The position numbers and the translations under genes are program-made. A stretch of DNA of 64,000 nt, from the NCBI RefSeq assembly GCF_028583425.1, contig NC_072796.1, positions 142,547,464 to 142,611,463 on the forward strand, in the 5' to 3' direction. Positions 40,085 to 52,069 of the stretch are shown one piece after another. Every line of letters begins with the position of its first letter. The stretch's first letter is position 1. The DNA is from Eublepharis macularius (taxonomy: Eukaryota > Chordata > Lepidosauria > Squamata > Eublepharidae). A model generated the notes under the pieces. That model saw nothing but the letters and a program-made list of their open reading frames with translations, was not told the origin of the DNA and did not search any database.

Positions 40085-40845
40085 TTTACTCAGCTGATCT
40101 GGCCACATGGCTCCACACCACAGCAACCTTCAAGCTAGACTACTGTAATACACTCTTTGTGGGTCTGCCCTTGAAGACATTCCAGTAGCTCCTGTTTGTA
40201 CATAATGCTGGAGTTTGTTATTGGGAGCTAGGTGAGGCAGGCATACCTGGTCTGCAGATGCTCCAGTGGTTGCCAGTTAGTTCCTTGGTTCAGTTCAATG
40301 TATTGACTAACACCTACAAAGCCCTGCATGGCCTAAGATCCATATATCTGATGAAGGCCCCTCCTGATATGGTCCACTGCAACAGCTGTGCTCATCTGTA
40401 CAAAGTTTTCTGAAGATATACTACTCAGCATGGGTGTAATATCCAGCAACTGGCCATTCATGATAATTCTCAGTGGCAGCTCCCATCTTGTGGAACTGCC
40501 TGCCTGAGGAGGTCCGGAAGACTCCCACACTTCTTTCATTCTACAGAATGCACAAAACGGAATTCATTGGGAGGGGATTTTTTATAAAGAGCTATAGTAC
40601 AACTGGAATTATTCAGGAAGATTCTTTTCAAAAGCAATCAGATTGTATGCAATAGACAGTTTTCAGTGCGTTTTTAAAAAATCTGTAATCTAGTTTTTGC
40701 ATTTTTGATATGCTGTACAGGTTTTATTGTCTGGTTCTCGAAGTTATCCAGTCTTATAGCACTTGAGATTCTATTGTGTTAATTTTTGTAATCTGCCTTG
40801 AGGTTCCGCGAGAAAGGCAGACTATAAATAAAGCGAATTAATTCA
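40085..40845 (+). repeat. L2-like LINE, 3' part
   Basis: Plus-strand decayed coding remnants include DYCNTLFVGLP, LQWLPVSSLVQFNVLTNTYK and ALHGLRS, typical of L2-type ORF2 C-termini. It is followed by a 3' UTR and the tail 'gaggttccgcgagaaaggca' with CTATAAATAAAG at about 40830. It is the most complete L2-like copy in the window. Confidence 0.75.
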
Positions 40846-41471
40846 GTGCTGGGGTAAATTGCAAAGGGTGCAAGGTTGGCAATTTCTATTATTATGCTCC
40901 GTGTGGAGGCCAAGGGCTTTGCCTGGCCACCTTCTGCCAGCCACCCCAAAGGGTGGGAGGAGAACCATCCTGTCCCGTCAGTGGCTCCCCCAAAGGGAGT
41001 AGGGCCCCAAAGGCCCCAATTCACTCAGCTTGCTTTTGCCCTGACCATTAGGACCCACACCCTCTTCTACCTGCTGGGAATGAAACTCAGATGTTCTGAG
41101 TCATCTGCCTGCTCCTCTAACTGGAAAGCCTCACGCCTTTTAAACAGCTGGCAAGAAAATCCAGAAATCCTGGTTGGAAAGTTTCACCACTTTAAGAAAA
41201 GAAATCAGATCAGGATGACAACCTGACAGCAGGGGCAGAGATTGCCTCTTTATCTTGCCAGGAACATTCCCCATGACCTGTCCTAGATGGGCACTGGTGG
41301 CCAGGAGCAAGCCCCAGGAGCAAGATGCGGCAGATGGCGACCAGGGACGGAGCCTTTTCAGTGGTGGTGCCCTGCCTTTGGAATGCCCTTCCCCTTCAGG
41401 TTTGCCTGGCACCCACCTTACTTTAGTTTTGGTACACAGTCAAAATATGTCTTCTTACACAAGCTTTTAAA

Positions 41472-41606
41472 TAAGGTCCAGAGGAGTTAGCCGTGTTAGT
41501 CTGTTGTAGCAAAATAGAAAAAGAGTCCAGTAGCACCTTTAAGACTAACCAACTTTACTGTAGCATAAGCTTTTGAGAACCACAGCTCTCTTTGTCAGAT
41601 GCATCT
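41472..41606 (-). repeat. Penelope-like tail, first subfamily, solo minus copy
   Basis: It runs from 'gtccagaggagttagccgtg' through 'cctttaagactaaccaactt' to 'tttgtcagatgcatctgcac'. Read on the minus strand it carries CTGACAAAGAGAGCTGTGGT and TCTCAAAAGCTTATGCTACA. Confidence 0.7.
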
Positions 41607-42004
41607 GCACTCCCTGTGCTCGCCATATGGTTTGAATCCTGAAGGAGTGGCTTTGCTTCCTGCTGAAAGAGTTGCAGCAACTCTGGGTGAAGCAACAGCC
41701 TGGCCCTTTTTGGTGAATTGTGGCCAACGTTATTTTAATTTTATTTTTGTTTACGTTATTTATGGTCTGCCTTTCTCCTGGAGACTCAAGGCAAATTACA
41801 CAGTGCGAGTCAGTACAGTCCATTTCATGACATTTCAATCAACAATGTAATCGTCTACAAGTGCAAATTTGCTAAGATTTAAAACCAGCAGAAATCTAAT
41901 ACAGAGATGAAGAAATGTTGAAACAGAGTATAAGCAATTCTAAGACTGATATATTAGCTTTAGGGCAAATTTCATACCCTACTGTTCTCCTCTGTGAGGA
42001 CCCA

Positions 42005-42185
42005 AAGCAGCTGACATTCGTCTATCTGCCCTCCATTTTATCCTCACAACATCCCTGCAAAGTAGGTCTGGCTCAGTGTGTGTGATTGACCCAAAATCTG
42101 CTAGCAACTTTTAGTGGCACAGTACAGACTTGAGCCTGGATTGCCTTGCTCCTAGTAGGACATGCTAAGCACTACGCCACATGGG
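42005..42185 (-). repeat. tRNA-derived SINE remnant (second family)
   Basis: Minus-oriented: 'catcctcacaacatccctgc' and 'agcactacgccacatgggtc' correspond to the body and head of the 44700 copy. Confidence 0.5.
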
Positions 42186-42434
42186 TCAGGGAAGCTGTTA
42201 AGCCCCGTTTTTCAGCCTTCCTGTCTGTGCTGCCTGCACTTTCCCAGCTTCTCATGAGTAACCCTATGAGTAAATGGCAGAGGAATGCTGTCGAGCTAAT
42301 CCATGCTAGGATGTTCAGATTCCCTTCATTTTTGGCATTGCAATTCCTGCCCTCGTCCTGAAGCTGTTGGCCAGTTTTGAGACTCCTAGCTTCAATTTCT
42401 GAGGAGTTACATGTTCCCCAGATGGATGGATGCT

Positions 42435-42842
42435 TTTATTATTATACATTTTAGCACATTTTTATCCCGCCCTTCCTCCAAGAAGCTCAGGGAAGCATTT
42501 AAAGTTCTCCCCTCCTCTGTTTTATTCTTGCAACAATCCTGTGAGGTAGGTTAGGCTGAGAGACGATGACCTAGAAACAGAGCTGGAAGATACCCCTAAG
42601 GGTCATCTAGTCCAGCCCCCTGCACAATGTGGGACATTCATAGCTATCTCCCCCCCCACCCCACCCCAATGACTGCTGGTCTATGCACAGAGGAAGGCAA
42701 AAAACCTCCAGGTTACCCAGCCAGTCTGGCCTGGAAGAAAATTCCTCCTTGACAGTCACCCAACAAGCTTCATGGTAAGTGAGGATTTGAACCTGAGTCT
42801 GGCTCCAGTCTAGCACTCCAACCACAAAACCATGCTGGCTCT
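42435..42842 (-). repeat. tRNA-derived SINE split by a CR1 fragment
   Basis: SINE body (42435-42573, 'aggtaggttaggctgagaga') and head (42770-42842, 'ccaaccacaaaaccatgctg') flank a CR1 3' fragment at about 42575-42765 in the same orientation ('tcatctagtccagccccctg', 'agtctggcctggaagaaaat'). This is a nested insertion. Confidence 0.7.
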
Positions 42843-42879
42843 TGGGGTCTATGTTCTTTCATACTGCTTTTACTGCTAG

Positions 42880-43115
42880 ACAGCCTGTTTGGTGTAGTGG
42901 TTAAGAGCGCGGGACTCTAACCTGGAGAACCAGGTTTGATTCCCCACTCCTCCGCTTGAAGCCAGCTGGGCGGCCTTGCGTCAGTCACAGCTTCCTGCAG
43001 CTCTCTCAGCCCTGTCCACCTCACAGGGTGGTTGTCCTGAGGATAATAATAACACACTTTGTAAACCGCTCTGAGTGGGTGTTGTCATTCTGAAGGGCGG
43101 TATATAAATCAAATA
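42880..43115 (+). repeat. tRNA-derived SINE (GTGTAGTGGTTAAGAG family), copy 3, full length
   Basis: Head 'agcctgtttggtgtagtggt' and 'taagagcgcgggactctaac', B-box-like 'aaccaggtttgattccccac', body 'cagctctctcagccctgtcc', tail 'gggcggtatataaatcaaat'. It is the best-preserved copy here. Confidence 0.85.
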
Positions 43116-43928
43116 GTATTTTATGCTCCAACTTGTTTTTAATGGCTTGTTTTTACGCTGTCAGTTTTGTCATATTGTTTTTGCAAACCACCTTGAAATG
43201 GTCTATAGAGAGACAGCAAGCAAATTTTCTAAGTAAATAAAGGTAAGGCATCGGAAGTGTTTTGAATGCTCTGAAGCATTATGTGATTATCAAGATCCCC
43301 AATTTCCCACAGAACAAACAACCTGCAATGTCATTGTTTTTCTTTTGATGTCACAGAACTTCACCTCTGCGCAGGGATTGCACAAACATTTGCTTCATCT
43401 CCACGGGTGCTCATGAGTAATTCCATTTTAGAATGAGACTAGGAAGTCTTCATGCATGACATCTCCAAAGACAGAAATTCAGCCAGGCAGAACAACGGGG
43501 CTGTTTGTACTAGCTAAGCCCCTTAAAATCATTTCCCCTAAAAGCCAGACAGCTACAGCCAAAATAAACAGCTATTAGGGAAGGATCGTTCATTCGGTGG
43601 TGGTGGTTCCAACGCTGCCCCCATTCTCAAAATAAGAGCTAGAGGCTTGCCTAGAGGTACAGACTCACCTGGGATTTATCTTATCCTTGGGGCTTAGCTC
43701 CTGTAAGGGGCCAGTAATGCCAAAGAAGATGCTTTGCCAGCGCCATAACACAAAATGGGGAGGGGCAAGTGAAGCCCCCTCTCTCCCTGCGATCATCCCA
43801 GGCCTGGCTTGGAGCCTTGGCCCTGGCCAAGGAAGACCTCAAGGATTCAGCTGTGGAACCAATCATTAGAATAATGACATAAAACTGAAAATGCCTCTGA
43901 ACTTGTGCAGACTGTCTTTCCCCTACAG

Positions 43929-44071
43929 ATCCAGAGGAGTTAGCCATGTTAGTCTGTAGCTGCAAAATAGTAAAAGAGTCCAGTAGCACCTGATGAAGAG
44001 AGCTGTGGTTCTCGAAAGCTTATGCTACAATAAAGTTGGTTAGTCTTAAAGGTGCTACTGGACTCTACTAT
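43929..44071. mobile_element. Penelope-like tail pair with perfect 12-bp target-site duplication
   Basis: Flanking direct repeat TTTCCCCTACAG at 43917-43928 and 44072-44083, identical in all 12 bases. The insertion runs 'atccagaggagttagccatg' ... 'agtccagtagcacctgatga' ... 'agagctgtggttctcgaaag' ... 'ctactggactctactatt'. The left unit is shortened before the centre; the right unit has the intact hammerhead-like core CTGATGA..CTCGAAAGC. Confidence 0.8.
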
Positions 44072-44699
44072 TTTCCCCTACAGGGAATTAGTCACCGCAC
44101 AAGTTTGGAGGGATTATCATGAGTCATTCCTCCACCCTCAACAAGATTTTGAGAAAAGGGCTGTTAAGTGACAAATTAGGAAATGAGCCTACAGCTCCAA
44201 ACTATAGTGAGAGCTTTCAGTGGGAACAAAAAAGATTCCAGGAATTAAAGCCCTGCATGACAAAACAGTGTGCAAAGTTCTGAGGTCTGCAGAATTCATC
44301 AGGCTGGATGTTTGGGGGGTGAGACATGTTTCCTCTGAAAGATAAACTGGTGTGCACACGCACACATACAGAGAAATAAAAACATTAGCTCCAAAGGGCC
44401 CGGAAATGCAGGAGGGCTTGGAGGTTGAGGACATTTCCACGCAATGCTCGCAGGAGCATCAAACAGCAGCCGTGGGGCGAGAATTCACTTTCTGTCAGGA
44501 GTGGCTCAACCCTTTTTAACTTATTGGAAAAGTTCCCAGTGGCCCCGCCTGGGAGGGCTGTTGTTTCCTAGAAGCCCACTGAGCTGAGCCCCAGAGATGC
44601 TGGCAGTGAGACAGGGCCTGCCAAGTTCAGAACCAGCCAGCAACGGCCACAACGGCCCTCGGCTTCCCCGAGTTGAGCCAGAGCTACCAAGACCACTCG

Positions 44700-44922
44700 G
44701 CTTATTTATTCACTTCATTTATGCCCCTCTTTCGTCCCCGATAGGTACTTAAAGTGGCTTACACCATTCTCCTCTCTTCCATTTTATCCTCACAACAACC
44801 CTGTGAGGTGGGTGCGTGAGTGGCCCAAGGTCATCAAGCAGGCTTCAGTGGCAGAGTGGGGAGTCAAACCTGCGTGTCCCCGATCCTAGTCCAACACTAA
44901 CCACTACATCACACTAGCTCTT
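44700..44922 (-). repeat. tRNA-derived SINE (second family), minus copy
   Basis: It contains 'attttatcctcacaacaacc', 'ctgtgaggtgggtgcgtgag' and 'tagtccaacactaaccacta', ending 'catcacactagctctttt'. Confidence 0.7.
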
Positions 44923-45097
44923 TTAGACCTGGCCCCTGGTGGCAGTGCCCAAGGAGCATGTAGGCTTGCCCATCCTACCAATCCTCACTACTGGCCGGGT
45001 CCCTCCCAAGCGGCTTTGCTCCTGTGCCATTGTAATGTCCCCATCTGCACTGGTTTCCTTGCTTTGTATGCTAACATCTTCGTGAGAGAGAAATCCT

Positions 45098-45298
45098 TTA
45101 CAGTTGCCAACTCTGGCTTGGGAAATTGCTGGTGATTGGGGGTGGGTGGAACCTGGGAAGGGGTGATAATACCATAGAGTTCCCCCCCCACACACTTCAA
45201 AGCAGCCATTTTCTCCAGGGGAACTGCTCTCTGTAGTCTGGAGATCAACCACAATTCCAGGAGATCACCAGGCCCTGGCTGCAAGTTGGCAAACTCTG
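45098..45298. mobile_element. hAT-like non-autonomous element, copy 6
   Basis: From 'acagttgccaactctggctt' to 'ctggctgcaagttggcaaac' with 'cattttctccaggggaactg' and 'tggagatcaaccacaattcc'. Confidence 0.65.
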
Positions 45299-46820
45299 CC
45301 TTCAGGCTGGCATTCTTTTCAGTTTTGCACAGAAATGTCACAGATCTCTGAGTCCTTTTGGCTCAAGGATTCATGGTGCCCCTGCCCTTGCACCCTGTAA
45401 ATATATCAGCCAATTAAAAATCACACCCCATGAAAGCTGACGCCAGAAAGCCTGTTACTGCAGTAATAGCAAGTCAGACACGGCCAAGAATGCCCCCCTT
45501 TCTGAAGTTTGATTGCACTCCTTCAGACCTGTTTCAGAGTTTGGGCTGTTCCTCTGGGGCAGCCCCTGCACACCTGAACAGGTAAGCACTACCTGGAGCA
45601 TGCCCCTCCCTCCGTTGGGTGTGTCGGGGAGGGGCATTGTTCCAAAGAGCCTGGGGAGGCTTTCCCAGAGTGAATCAGCAGGGAGCTGGCCTCTTCACCC
45701 CCAGACTAAGCAGAGAGCCTTGGCTACGATTCCTCATGGGGTTGTGATGTGGCTGAGGAAGCGGGGAGGGAGAGCGCTTGGCACTCTACAAGGGGATTAC
45801 TCGAGGTGGCTAATGGTGGGCTCTCCAATAGTTGCCGCGTGGCTGAGCTTGTCTTCCTCACAAAATGCAGCTTTGGGCCCACTTCTGGGGAAAGGCAGCA
45901 TATCCATATTTCGTGTGTTTTTAATCTAATTAAATTAAGTAACAAGCTAATTCGCCTGTTCCCTGGAGCTTCTCTTTTTGGCTGCTACAGCCCCGCAAAG
46001 TTCAACAGAGTTTAATCTCAAGGGAAGTGCGCGCAGGATTGCAGCCATCATGTGGTAGGTGTTGCCTGGAATGAAAAGGGACGTAGCCTCTCCACACAAA
46101 CCACGTTGTAGGATGTGACACAGCCATCTTTCTCCATCTGCCTTTCTAGGAGAAGTGAGACTGTCCATTGAAAGGGGTGACTCATTTCCAGTGGGAACAG
46201 AACGTCCCTTCCTCCCCTTTCCTCCGTTTCAGGATTACCTTCTCCTGCCAAAGATGAGCAGAATCGCTTGTACCTGCTTTGTGTCTCTTTCATCAGACGG
46301 TAACTCAAAGTCTTTCAACATCGTGGGAATCTGAATTGATTTCCTTGGGGGTTCCCCATCAGAATCATCTTCTGAACTTCCTCATAGCTGGGATGTCTGC
46401 AGCCTCAAATATTCACTCTCGTGTGTGTGTGTCTTGTGTGTAGAGAGTGAGCACCTCACAAAGTAGGGAGGCATGGGCAGGGGGCAAGGGGAAGCACACC
46501 AGCTGGCCTTGGTTTCTTGTGCCTTTCTTGACAGAAAAGAATTCTAGAGCAGGGAGTTTTAATCCCATCAAGTTCAAATGTCAAGGCTAGCCGCTAGCAT
46601 GAAATGAATGAGTAACCACCGCCATAGAACATGCCCTCCCATCTCTGTCCCCAAGATCCTTCGCAAAGCACAGGGAGGGGCTCCTTGGCAGGCAGGGGGA
46701 TGTGGAAACTTTCCCATCAAGGCAGCATGGAAACCAGGACAACTGATCACCTAAATGTTCACAGTGCCGTTCTAAGCAGAGAAGCAAGCCGAGTGACAGC
46801 AATGTACTTAGGAGGGTGCA

Positions 46821-47025
46821 AAATAGTAAGGAGTCCAAGAGCACCTTTAAGACTAACTGACTTTATCATAGCATAAGCTTTTGAGAGCCACAGCTCTCTT
46901 CATCAGATGAAGAGAGCTGTGGCTCTCAAAAGCTTATGCTACAATAAAGTTGGTTAGTCTTAAAGGTGCTCTTGGACTCCTTACTATTTTCCTACTACAG
47001 ACTAACACAGCTAACTCCTCTGCAT
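46821..47025. mobile_element. Penelope-like inverted pair (85-bp arms)
   Basis: Arms 46820-46904 and 46906-46990 are almost perfect complements about an axis at 46905. Right of this lies 'cctactacagactaacacag' then CTAACTCCTCTG. Flanks CTTAGGAGGGTGCA (46807-46820) and CTTAGAAAGGTGCA (47026-47039) are a 12-of-14 direct repeat. Confidence 0.75.
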
Positions 47026-47089
47026 CTTAGAAAGGTGCATCTCTGCCTAGAACTGAACTCTTAACCACAGGTTTAAAATGTGCTCTTCT

Positions 47090-47308
47090 AGGGTTGCCAG
47101 CCTCCAGGTGGGGGCTGGAGATCCCCTGGAATTACGACCAATCTCCATACTACAGAGATCAGTCCCCCTGGAGAAAATGGCAGCTTCAGAGCGTGGCCTC
47201 TTTTGCATGATACCCAGCTGAGGTTCCTCTCCTTACTAAACTCTGCCCTTTCCGGGATCCACCTCTAAATCTCCAAGGATTTCCCAACCCAGAGAGGGCA
47301 ACGCTAGC
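47090..47308. mobile_element. hAT-like non-autonomous element, copy 7
   Basis: From 'tagggttgccagcctccagg' to 'cagagagggcaacgctagcc'; the internal blocks are as in the other copies. Confidence 0.75.
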
Positions 47309-47584
47309 CCCTTCCCCCAATTCATTACGGCTGACACCAAGCAAAAGGACCAGGGTCCAAGACTTTAAGGGTCACACAGGCTACATAAATCGGTGCCAAA
47401 ACAGACTTAACCTGCCATTTCCGATGTTTGCAGTAAGGCTGCTACAGCACAGCCTTCTTTTTGACAGTAGCCCTGTACTTACATTACAGTGAACATGCAT
47501 GCGTACAACCTGTGTGCCGCGTGCATGTGCTCCTCCATGGCAAGCGAAATATTCAGCCAGTTTCTGATGGTAAGCCAGCTGCAG

Positions 47585-48145
47585 CCTTTCCCTCAGAGGA
47601 GCAATATGCCTACAGGTATCTATGCACTGATTACATCCAGGCTAGACTACTGCAATGTGCTGTACATGGGGCTGCCTTCAGCTACTGTCCAGAAGCTGCA
47701 GCTAGTTCAAACTGCACCGCTAGGTTGCTTGCAGGCATGTGTAGAAGACTACATCCTGCCAGTATTAGATCTCTGCTCGCTTCTGATTTGCATCCAGCCA
47801 GGCACAGCTCATAAACACTGCAGGCACCAGAGGGATCTCTTCCCTTTAAGCCTCCCCCGGCACCAGCCCTGCAAAAAGGACTTTATGTAGCTACGCTTCA
47901 GTGCAGCGGCCCTGCTGTGAGATTTTTTTCCAGAAGAAGCTTTTAGTCTTCATTCTCACGCTTTATCTGTTTTTATGTGACTGCTAGCAGCGGCTTCTTT
48001 TTTAACAGTTTTCTTTCTTGTTTTATGGGGCTTGTGCTTTGATGTGTGTGTTGAAATGGAATTATTGCAAGCTGCCTCAGGCACATGGCATGGGAGGGAG
48101 AGAGAGTGACACAAATGTTTAAAAGAACTCAAGGTGCTAATAAAT
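47585..48145 (+). repeat. L2-like LINE fragment
   Basis: Plus-strand reading includes SRLDYCNVLYMGLPSATVQK and LQLVQTAPLG, the typical L2 ORF2 segment ('RLDYCNALY.GLP...KLQ.VQN'). It then decays into 3' UTR-like sequence. Confidence 0.75.
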
Positions 48146-48349
48146 AGGAGACAGCGGGGAGGACTTCTCACACCGGTGACCAGGAACAGCTCCTGAGTTC
48201 AGGTGTGTCTCTCTCATATTATACAAGGAGTCTCCCTGGCCCGTTTCATCTGATTAACCAACCAACGAAACTGGAGGTTTGCCTGCATCTGATCATGGCT
48301 CCTGCACACAGAGAGCAGAAGGTTAAGAAACTCATGATCTGTCAAACTG

Positions 48350-48412
48350 CTTTGTGTGTGTGTGTGTGTTTGTGTGTGTCTCTCTCTCTCACACACACAC
48401 ACACAAATACAC
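48350..48412. repeat. (TG)n(TC)n(AC)n compound microsatellite
   Basis: GTGTGTGT, then CTCTCTCTC, then ACACACAC in a row; the ends are mutually complementary. Confidence 0.9.
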
Positions 48413-48809
48413 CATTTAATTAGATATGAAGCCACTTCTGTGTTGCTTTTCTCCCCACGGCAGCTGACAGAAACTTCCTAACCAAACTAAACAGTACAGT
48501 TTAAAGCAAGACAGCCAACCCGGCAAAATTCCTCTGATAGCTGTGGGCTAATTTTCAGCCTGGGAGCTGCGGCTGGGCCTCCGTTCACGGATGCCTGCTC
48601 TTCTTGTCTCCAGCACTGACTGTGGCGATTTCAACGCCGGGTCCTCCCCATCTTGCCACCCTAATCACTCCATCACAATGTCCCCCAAAGCTTTCTGAAG
48701 GTGATTCTGAAAGCATTCCTCTAAGGCAAGCCAGGTCTATGTGATCACTGGATGATCGGGGGGCTATCCAAAGATGCCCTTGCAAGTCCATAGCTGAGCT
48801 TATCTTTTG

Positions 48810-49000
48810 AATCAGATACTCTGAGTTCAGGCCCTGACCTGGATGGCCCAGGTGAGCTTGATTAGCACTTGGATGGGAGACCTCCAACGAAGACCAGGGT
48901 TGCAGAGGTAGGCAATGGCAAACCACCTCTGTTAGTCTCTTGCCTAACGCCACCAGGGGTCGCCATAAGTCAGCTATGACTTGAGGGCACTCTTCACCAC
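48810..49000 (+). repeat. 5S-rRNA-derived SINE
   Basis: The head shares 'gatggcccaggtgagcttga' and 'cttggatgggagacctccaa' with 5S rRNA (TACTTGGATGGGAGACC). The body continues 'caatggcaaaccacctctgt' and 'gtcgccataagtcagctatg', with the tail 'acttgagggcactcttcacc'. The combination is typical of 5S SINEs of reptiles. Confidence 0.8.
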
Positions 49001-49749
49001 CACCCCACTTAGTTCTGATCTCTTGCGTGTGATCAAATCCATTAATTCACTGTGTTGAATAGAAGCCCCACCAAGGGTGCTGCAGTCTGTGTTCTTCCTA
49101 TTTTGCAGTGCACAGATAGAGGCAGACACACGGTTACAACACTCCCAAGGTGGGCTTGACCCCACCCTTCCTTACTCCAAAGCCTAGCACCTTATCCATA
49201 GCCCATCTCGGTATCTTAAAGACTGTCAAGGGCTCTAGTCCACAAAAGCTGATGCGGGAATAAAATCTTGTTAGTTTTTAAGGTGCCAACAGAGGCCTGT
49301 TTATTTTTACTGCACTGGACGTGGTTGGCCTGCTGGAAAGGCACAGTGAATGGAAAGCGGAATCCGTGGAAATGTACTTATTTACATTATTTTTAGTTCC
49401 CCTTTCTCACTGCAATGCAAGATGTTGTCTGAACAAAGCATAAATATTAAACATGACCTATTAAACAATGCAGAACATGGCGTTATGTATGTGGAAACAC
49501 AATACATTTTCCTGTTATGATGTAGCCCAATTTCCTTTTCCTGAACAATGCTGCTTTACATAGTTTGTGAAATGCCAGGAATATGGAGCCTTCCTAACCC
49601 CTCCGCAGGCAGGCCACTCCACAGGGTGGGGCCACCACAGACAAGGCACACATATGCACAGTTGTTGATCTCGCCCATCTGTAGGGAGGCACCTGCTAAG
49701 GGCCCTGCTCAGATGAGCAAAGTTGTTGCAGTGCAACAGAGGTGGAGAT

Positions 49750-49880
49750 GCATCTGACGAAGAGAGCTGTGGTTCTCGAAAGCTTATGCTACAGTAAAGC
49801 TGGTTAGTCTTAAAGGTGCTACTGGACTCTTTACTATTTTGCTACTGCAGACTAACACGGCTAACTCCTCTGGATCTATG
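49750..49880 (+). repeat. Penelope-like tail, first subfamily, solo full copy
   Basis: It begins 'gcatctgacgaagagagctg' then 'tggttctcgaaagcttatgc', with the tail 'ggttagtcttaaaggtgcta' and end 'ctaacacggctaactcctct'. It holds a complete hammerhead-like hairpin. Confidence 0.7.
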
Positions 49881-50824
49881 ATCATACAGACAACTGTCGC
49901 AGCACCCAGGCCAAACATTGTCCCAGAATTTGAGTGGAACTGAAGTCACTGTGCTTTAGGCATGATGTGATTTTAGTGACCAACACTTAATTCACTGCTA
50001 GTTTTTCACTGTTGCTGGGCTCTCTGGGGCTCCCCCCCCCCTTAAGTTCTCCCAAAGTCAAGATATTGGCCAGCAGCAGTCATGGGGCACCTGTCAGCTT
50101 CTATCTCTCTAAACAGCAGACATTTCTGGGGCCACACCCAATGAAGAGGCACACCCTGTCATTCCCTGGGTGCAGCCAGTGCTTGCTGGGGAGGGGGTAG
50201 TGAGTAGCCCCCCCCCCACAATCACACTACATACCCATACAGCAACTAGGGCCAGGTAGAAAATCCCTAGTCAATAAAGCCCTCTGCCCTGTGCATCTTG
50301 CCCCGCTTTCTTGGGCCAAACAAGGCAGGCATGGTGGAATGACTGAGCCCCCCACCCCTATCCATATTGTGGGTTTCCAGACAGCAGCTTCTCCCAAAAC
50401 TGCAGGCTCTGTGTCCTGACATACTCCCTGCACCTTATTTTCTTGTTCTCTGGGAGCCCTTTGTCCACACACACCATTATCAGTCATCTGACGCAGCATT
50501 CTGCAAAAAATGCCGATAACATGCCTCATAAACAGCCTCGAAGGGCCTGATTCTGGCTCAGACTTTACCCACAGAGTGGGTTCACTTGGCAGTCATCAGA
50601 GGGCACAGAAGTCCAGAAGAGATACCCAGAGGACTACAGAAGAGGGTTGGATCTTAGAGTGCAACAACAGAGTCACCAGCGCTGGTGGGAAAGTTTAGCC
50701 TGGCCAAGGAACTAGGACGTCATTGCTGTGTGCACAGAAATTTTTTAAAAAGCAATTTAATCAATTTAAAAGTAACTTAATTACTGCTCCTACATTCACA
50801 CTGGCTCTTAAAAAAATCACGAAA

Positions 50825-51300
50825 CCAGAACTAAAACAGCACAGTGGTTAAGTGGTTGGGCTGCAAAACAGCCCTCTGCCGGTTTGAATCCCACTACTGC
50901 CATAAGCTCAGAAGGTGGCCTTGGGTAAGCCACTCATATCAGCCCAGCTCCCCAGCTGCATTGTGGGGATAATAACAACACTGACTTAGTTCGCTGCTCT
51001 GAGTAGGCACTAATCTGTCTAGAGGAGTGGTATATAAGCACGGTTATTATTATAAGAGAGCTGCTGTAGCACGTAGTGATTAAGTGACTGGGTTGCAAGT
51101 CTGGACTCTGCTAGTTCAACTCCCACTCTTGCCACGAGCTCTGCAAGTGGCCTTGGGCAACCCACTCCTCTCAGCCCCAGCTCCCCAGCTGTATGTTGGG
51201 GATAATAACAGCACTGACTTTATTCACCCCTCCAAATAGGGAACTAATCTGTCTAGAACAGTGGTATGTAAGCTCAGTTACTATTATTATGGTTATTATT
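50825..51300 (+). repeat. Two tandem tRNA-derived SINEs (third family)
   Basis: Copy a (50825-51055): 'agcacagtggttaagtggtt', tail 'agtggtatataagcacggtt' plus ATTATTAT. Copy b (51058-51300): 'agcacgtagtgattaagtga', tail 'agtggtatgtaagctcagtt'. Both have a decayed tRNA head, and the 3' end of copy a directly abuts copy b. Confidence 0.75.
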
Positions 51301-51569
51301 ATTTAAAAGCCTACTATGCTTACAATACAATAGCCATGGGGAGCAGGGAAAGAGGGCAACAGTGGCCCAACTTTGATCCCTTAACAATGAAAGCATAACA
51401 ACTAATCTATGCTAAGGCCTTCAGCTTGAGAGGCGAAAAAGGTCCTCTTAGATCAAGATGTGCCTAATTCATTCTTTGGAAGAATCTCTGCCATTGACAG
51501 AAAGCCCACAGCCTACCTTCTAGCAGCGGACAAAGCAGCTTCATTTATAACAGCAAAAAAAAAAAAAAA

Positions 51570-51765
51570 AAGCAGTTCCTGGAGGGTTGGTACATCTGTT
51601 TGGCATGCAGAAGGTCCGGGGTTCAATTCCCAGCATCTCCAGTTAAAAGGGACCAGGTTATAGGTGATGTGAAAGACCTCCACCTGAGACCCCGGAGATT
51701 GGCTGCCAGTCGGAGCAGGCAATGCAGACCTTGATGGACTAAGGGTCAGATTCAGTAAAAGGCAG
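51570..51765 (+). repeat. tRNA-Ala-derived SINE, copy 2
   Basis: The head 'catctgtttggcatgcagaa' with 'tccggggttcaattcccagc' and 'atctccagttaaaagggacc' matches tRNA-Ala (GGGTTCGATCCCCGGCATCTCCA). The body is 'aaagacctccacctgagacc'. A poly-A run of about 17 lies just upstream. Confidence 0.75.
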
Positions 51766-52069
51766 AATCGTGGGTCCATCTCTATTTGCCGACAAAGCAG
51801 AATCTGGAAAAAGTGCAGAAGAGGGCAGCCAAGATGACTAAGGGGTTGGAGCATTTTTCCTGTGAGGAAAGGCTGAAGTGTCTGCGACCTCGATGGCTAT
51901 GGAGGGACACAATAGAGGTTTATACAATTATGCATGAGTGGTGGAGAGTGTGGATAGAGAGAGCTTTTTCTCTCTCCCCTGCAGTATCAGACAGGGGTAT
52001 CCAATGAAACTGATGAGCAACACATTCAGGACAAAGAAAAGGAAACACTTCTTTCCTCAATAACAACGA

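Noticed and set aside
44189-44440. Possible exon on the minus strand
   Set aside because: No recognised domain, no convincing splice sites and no neighbouring exon.
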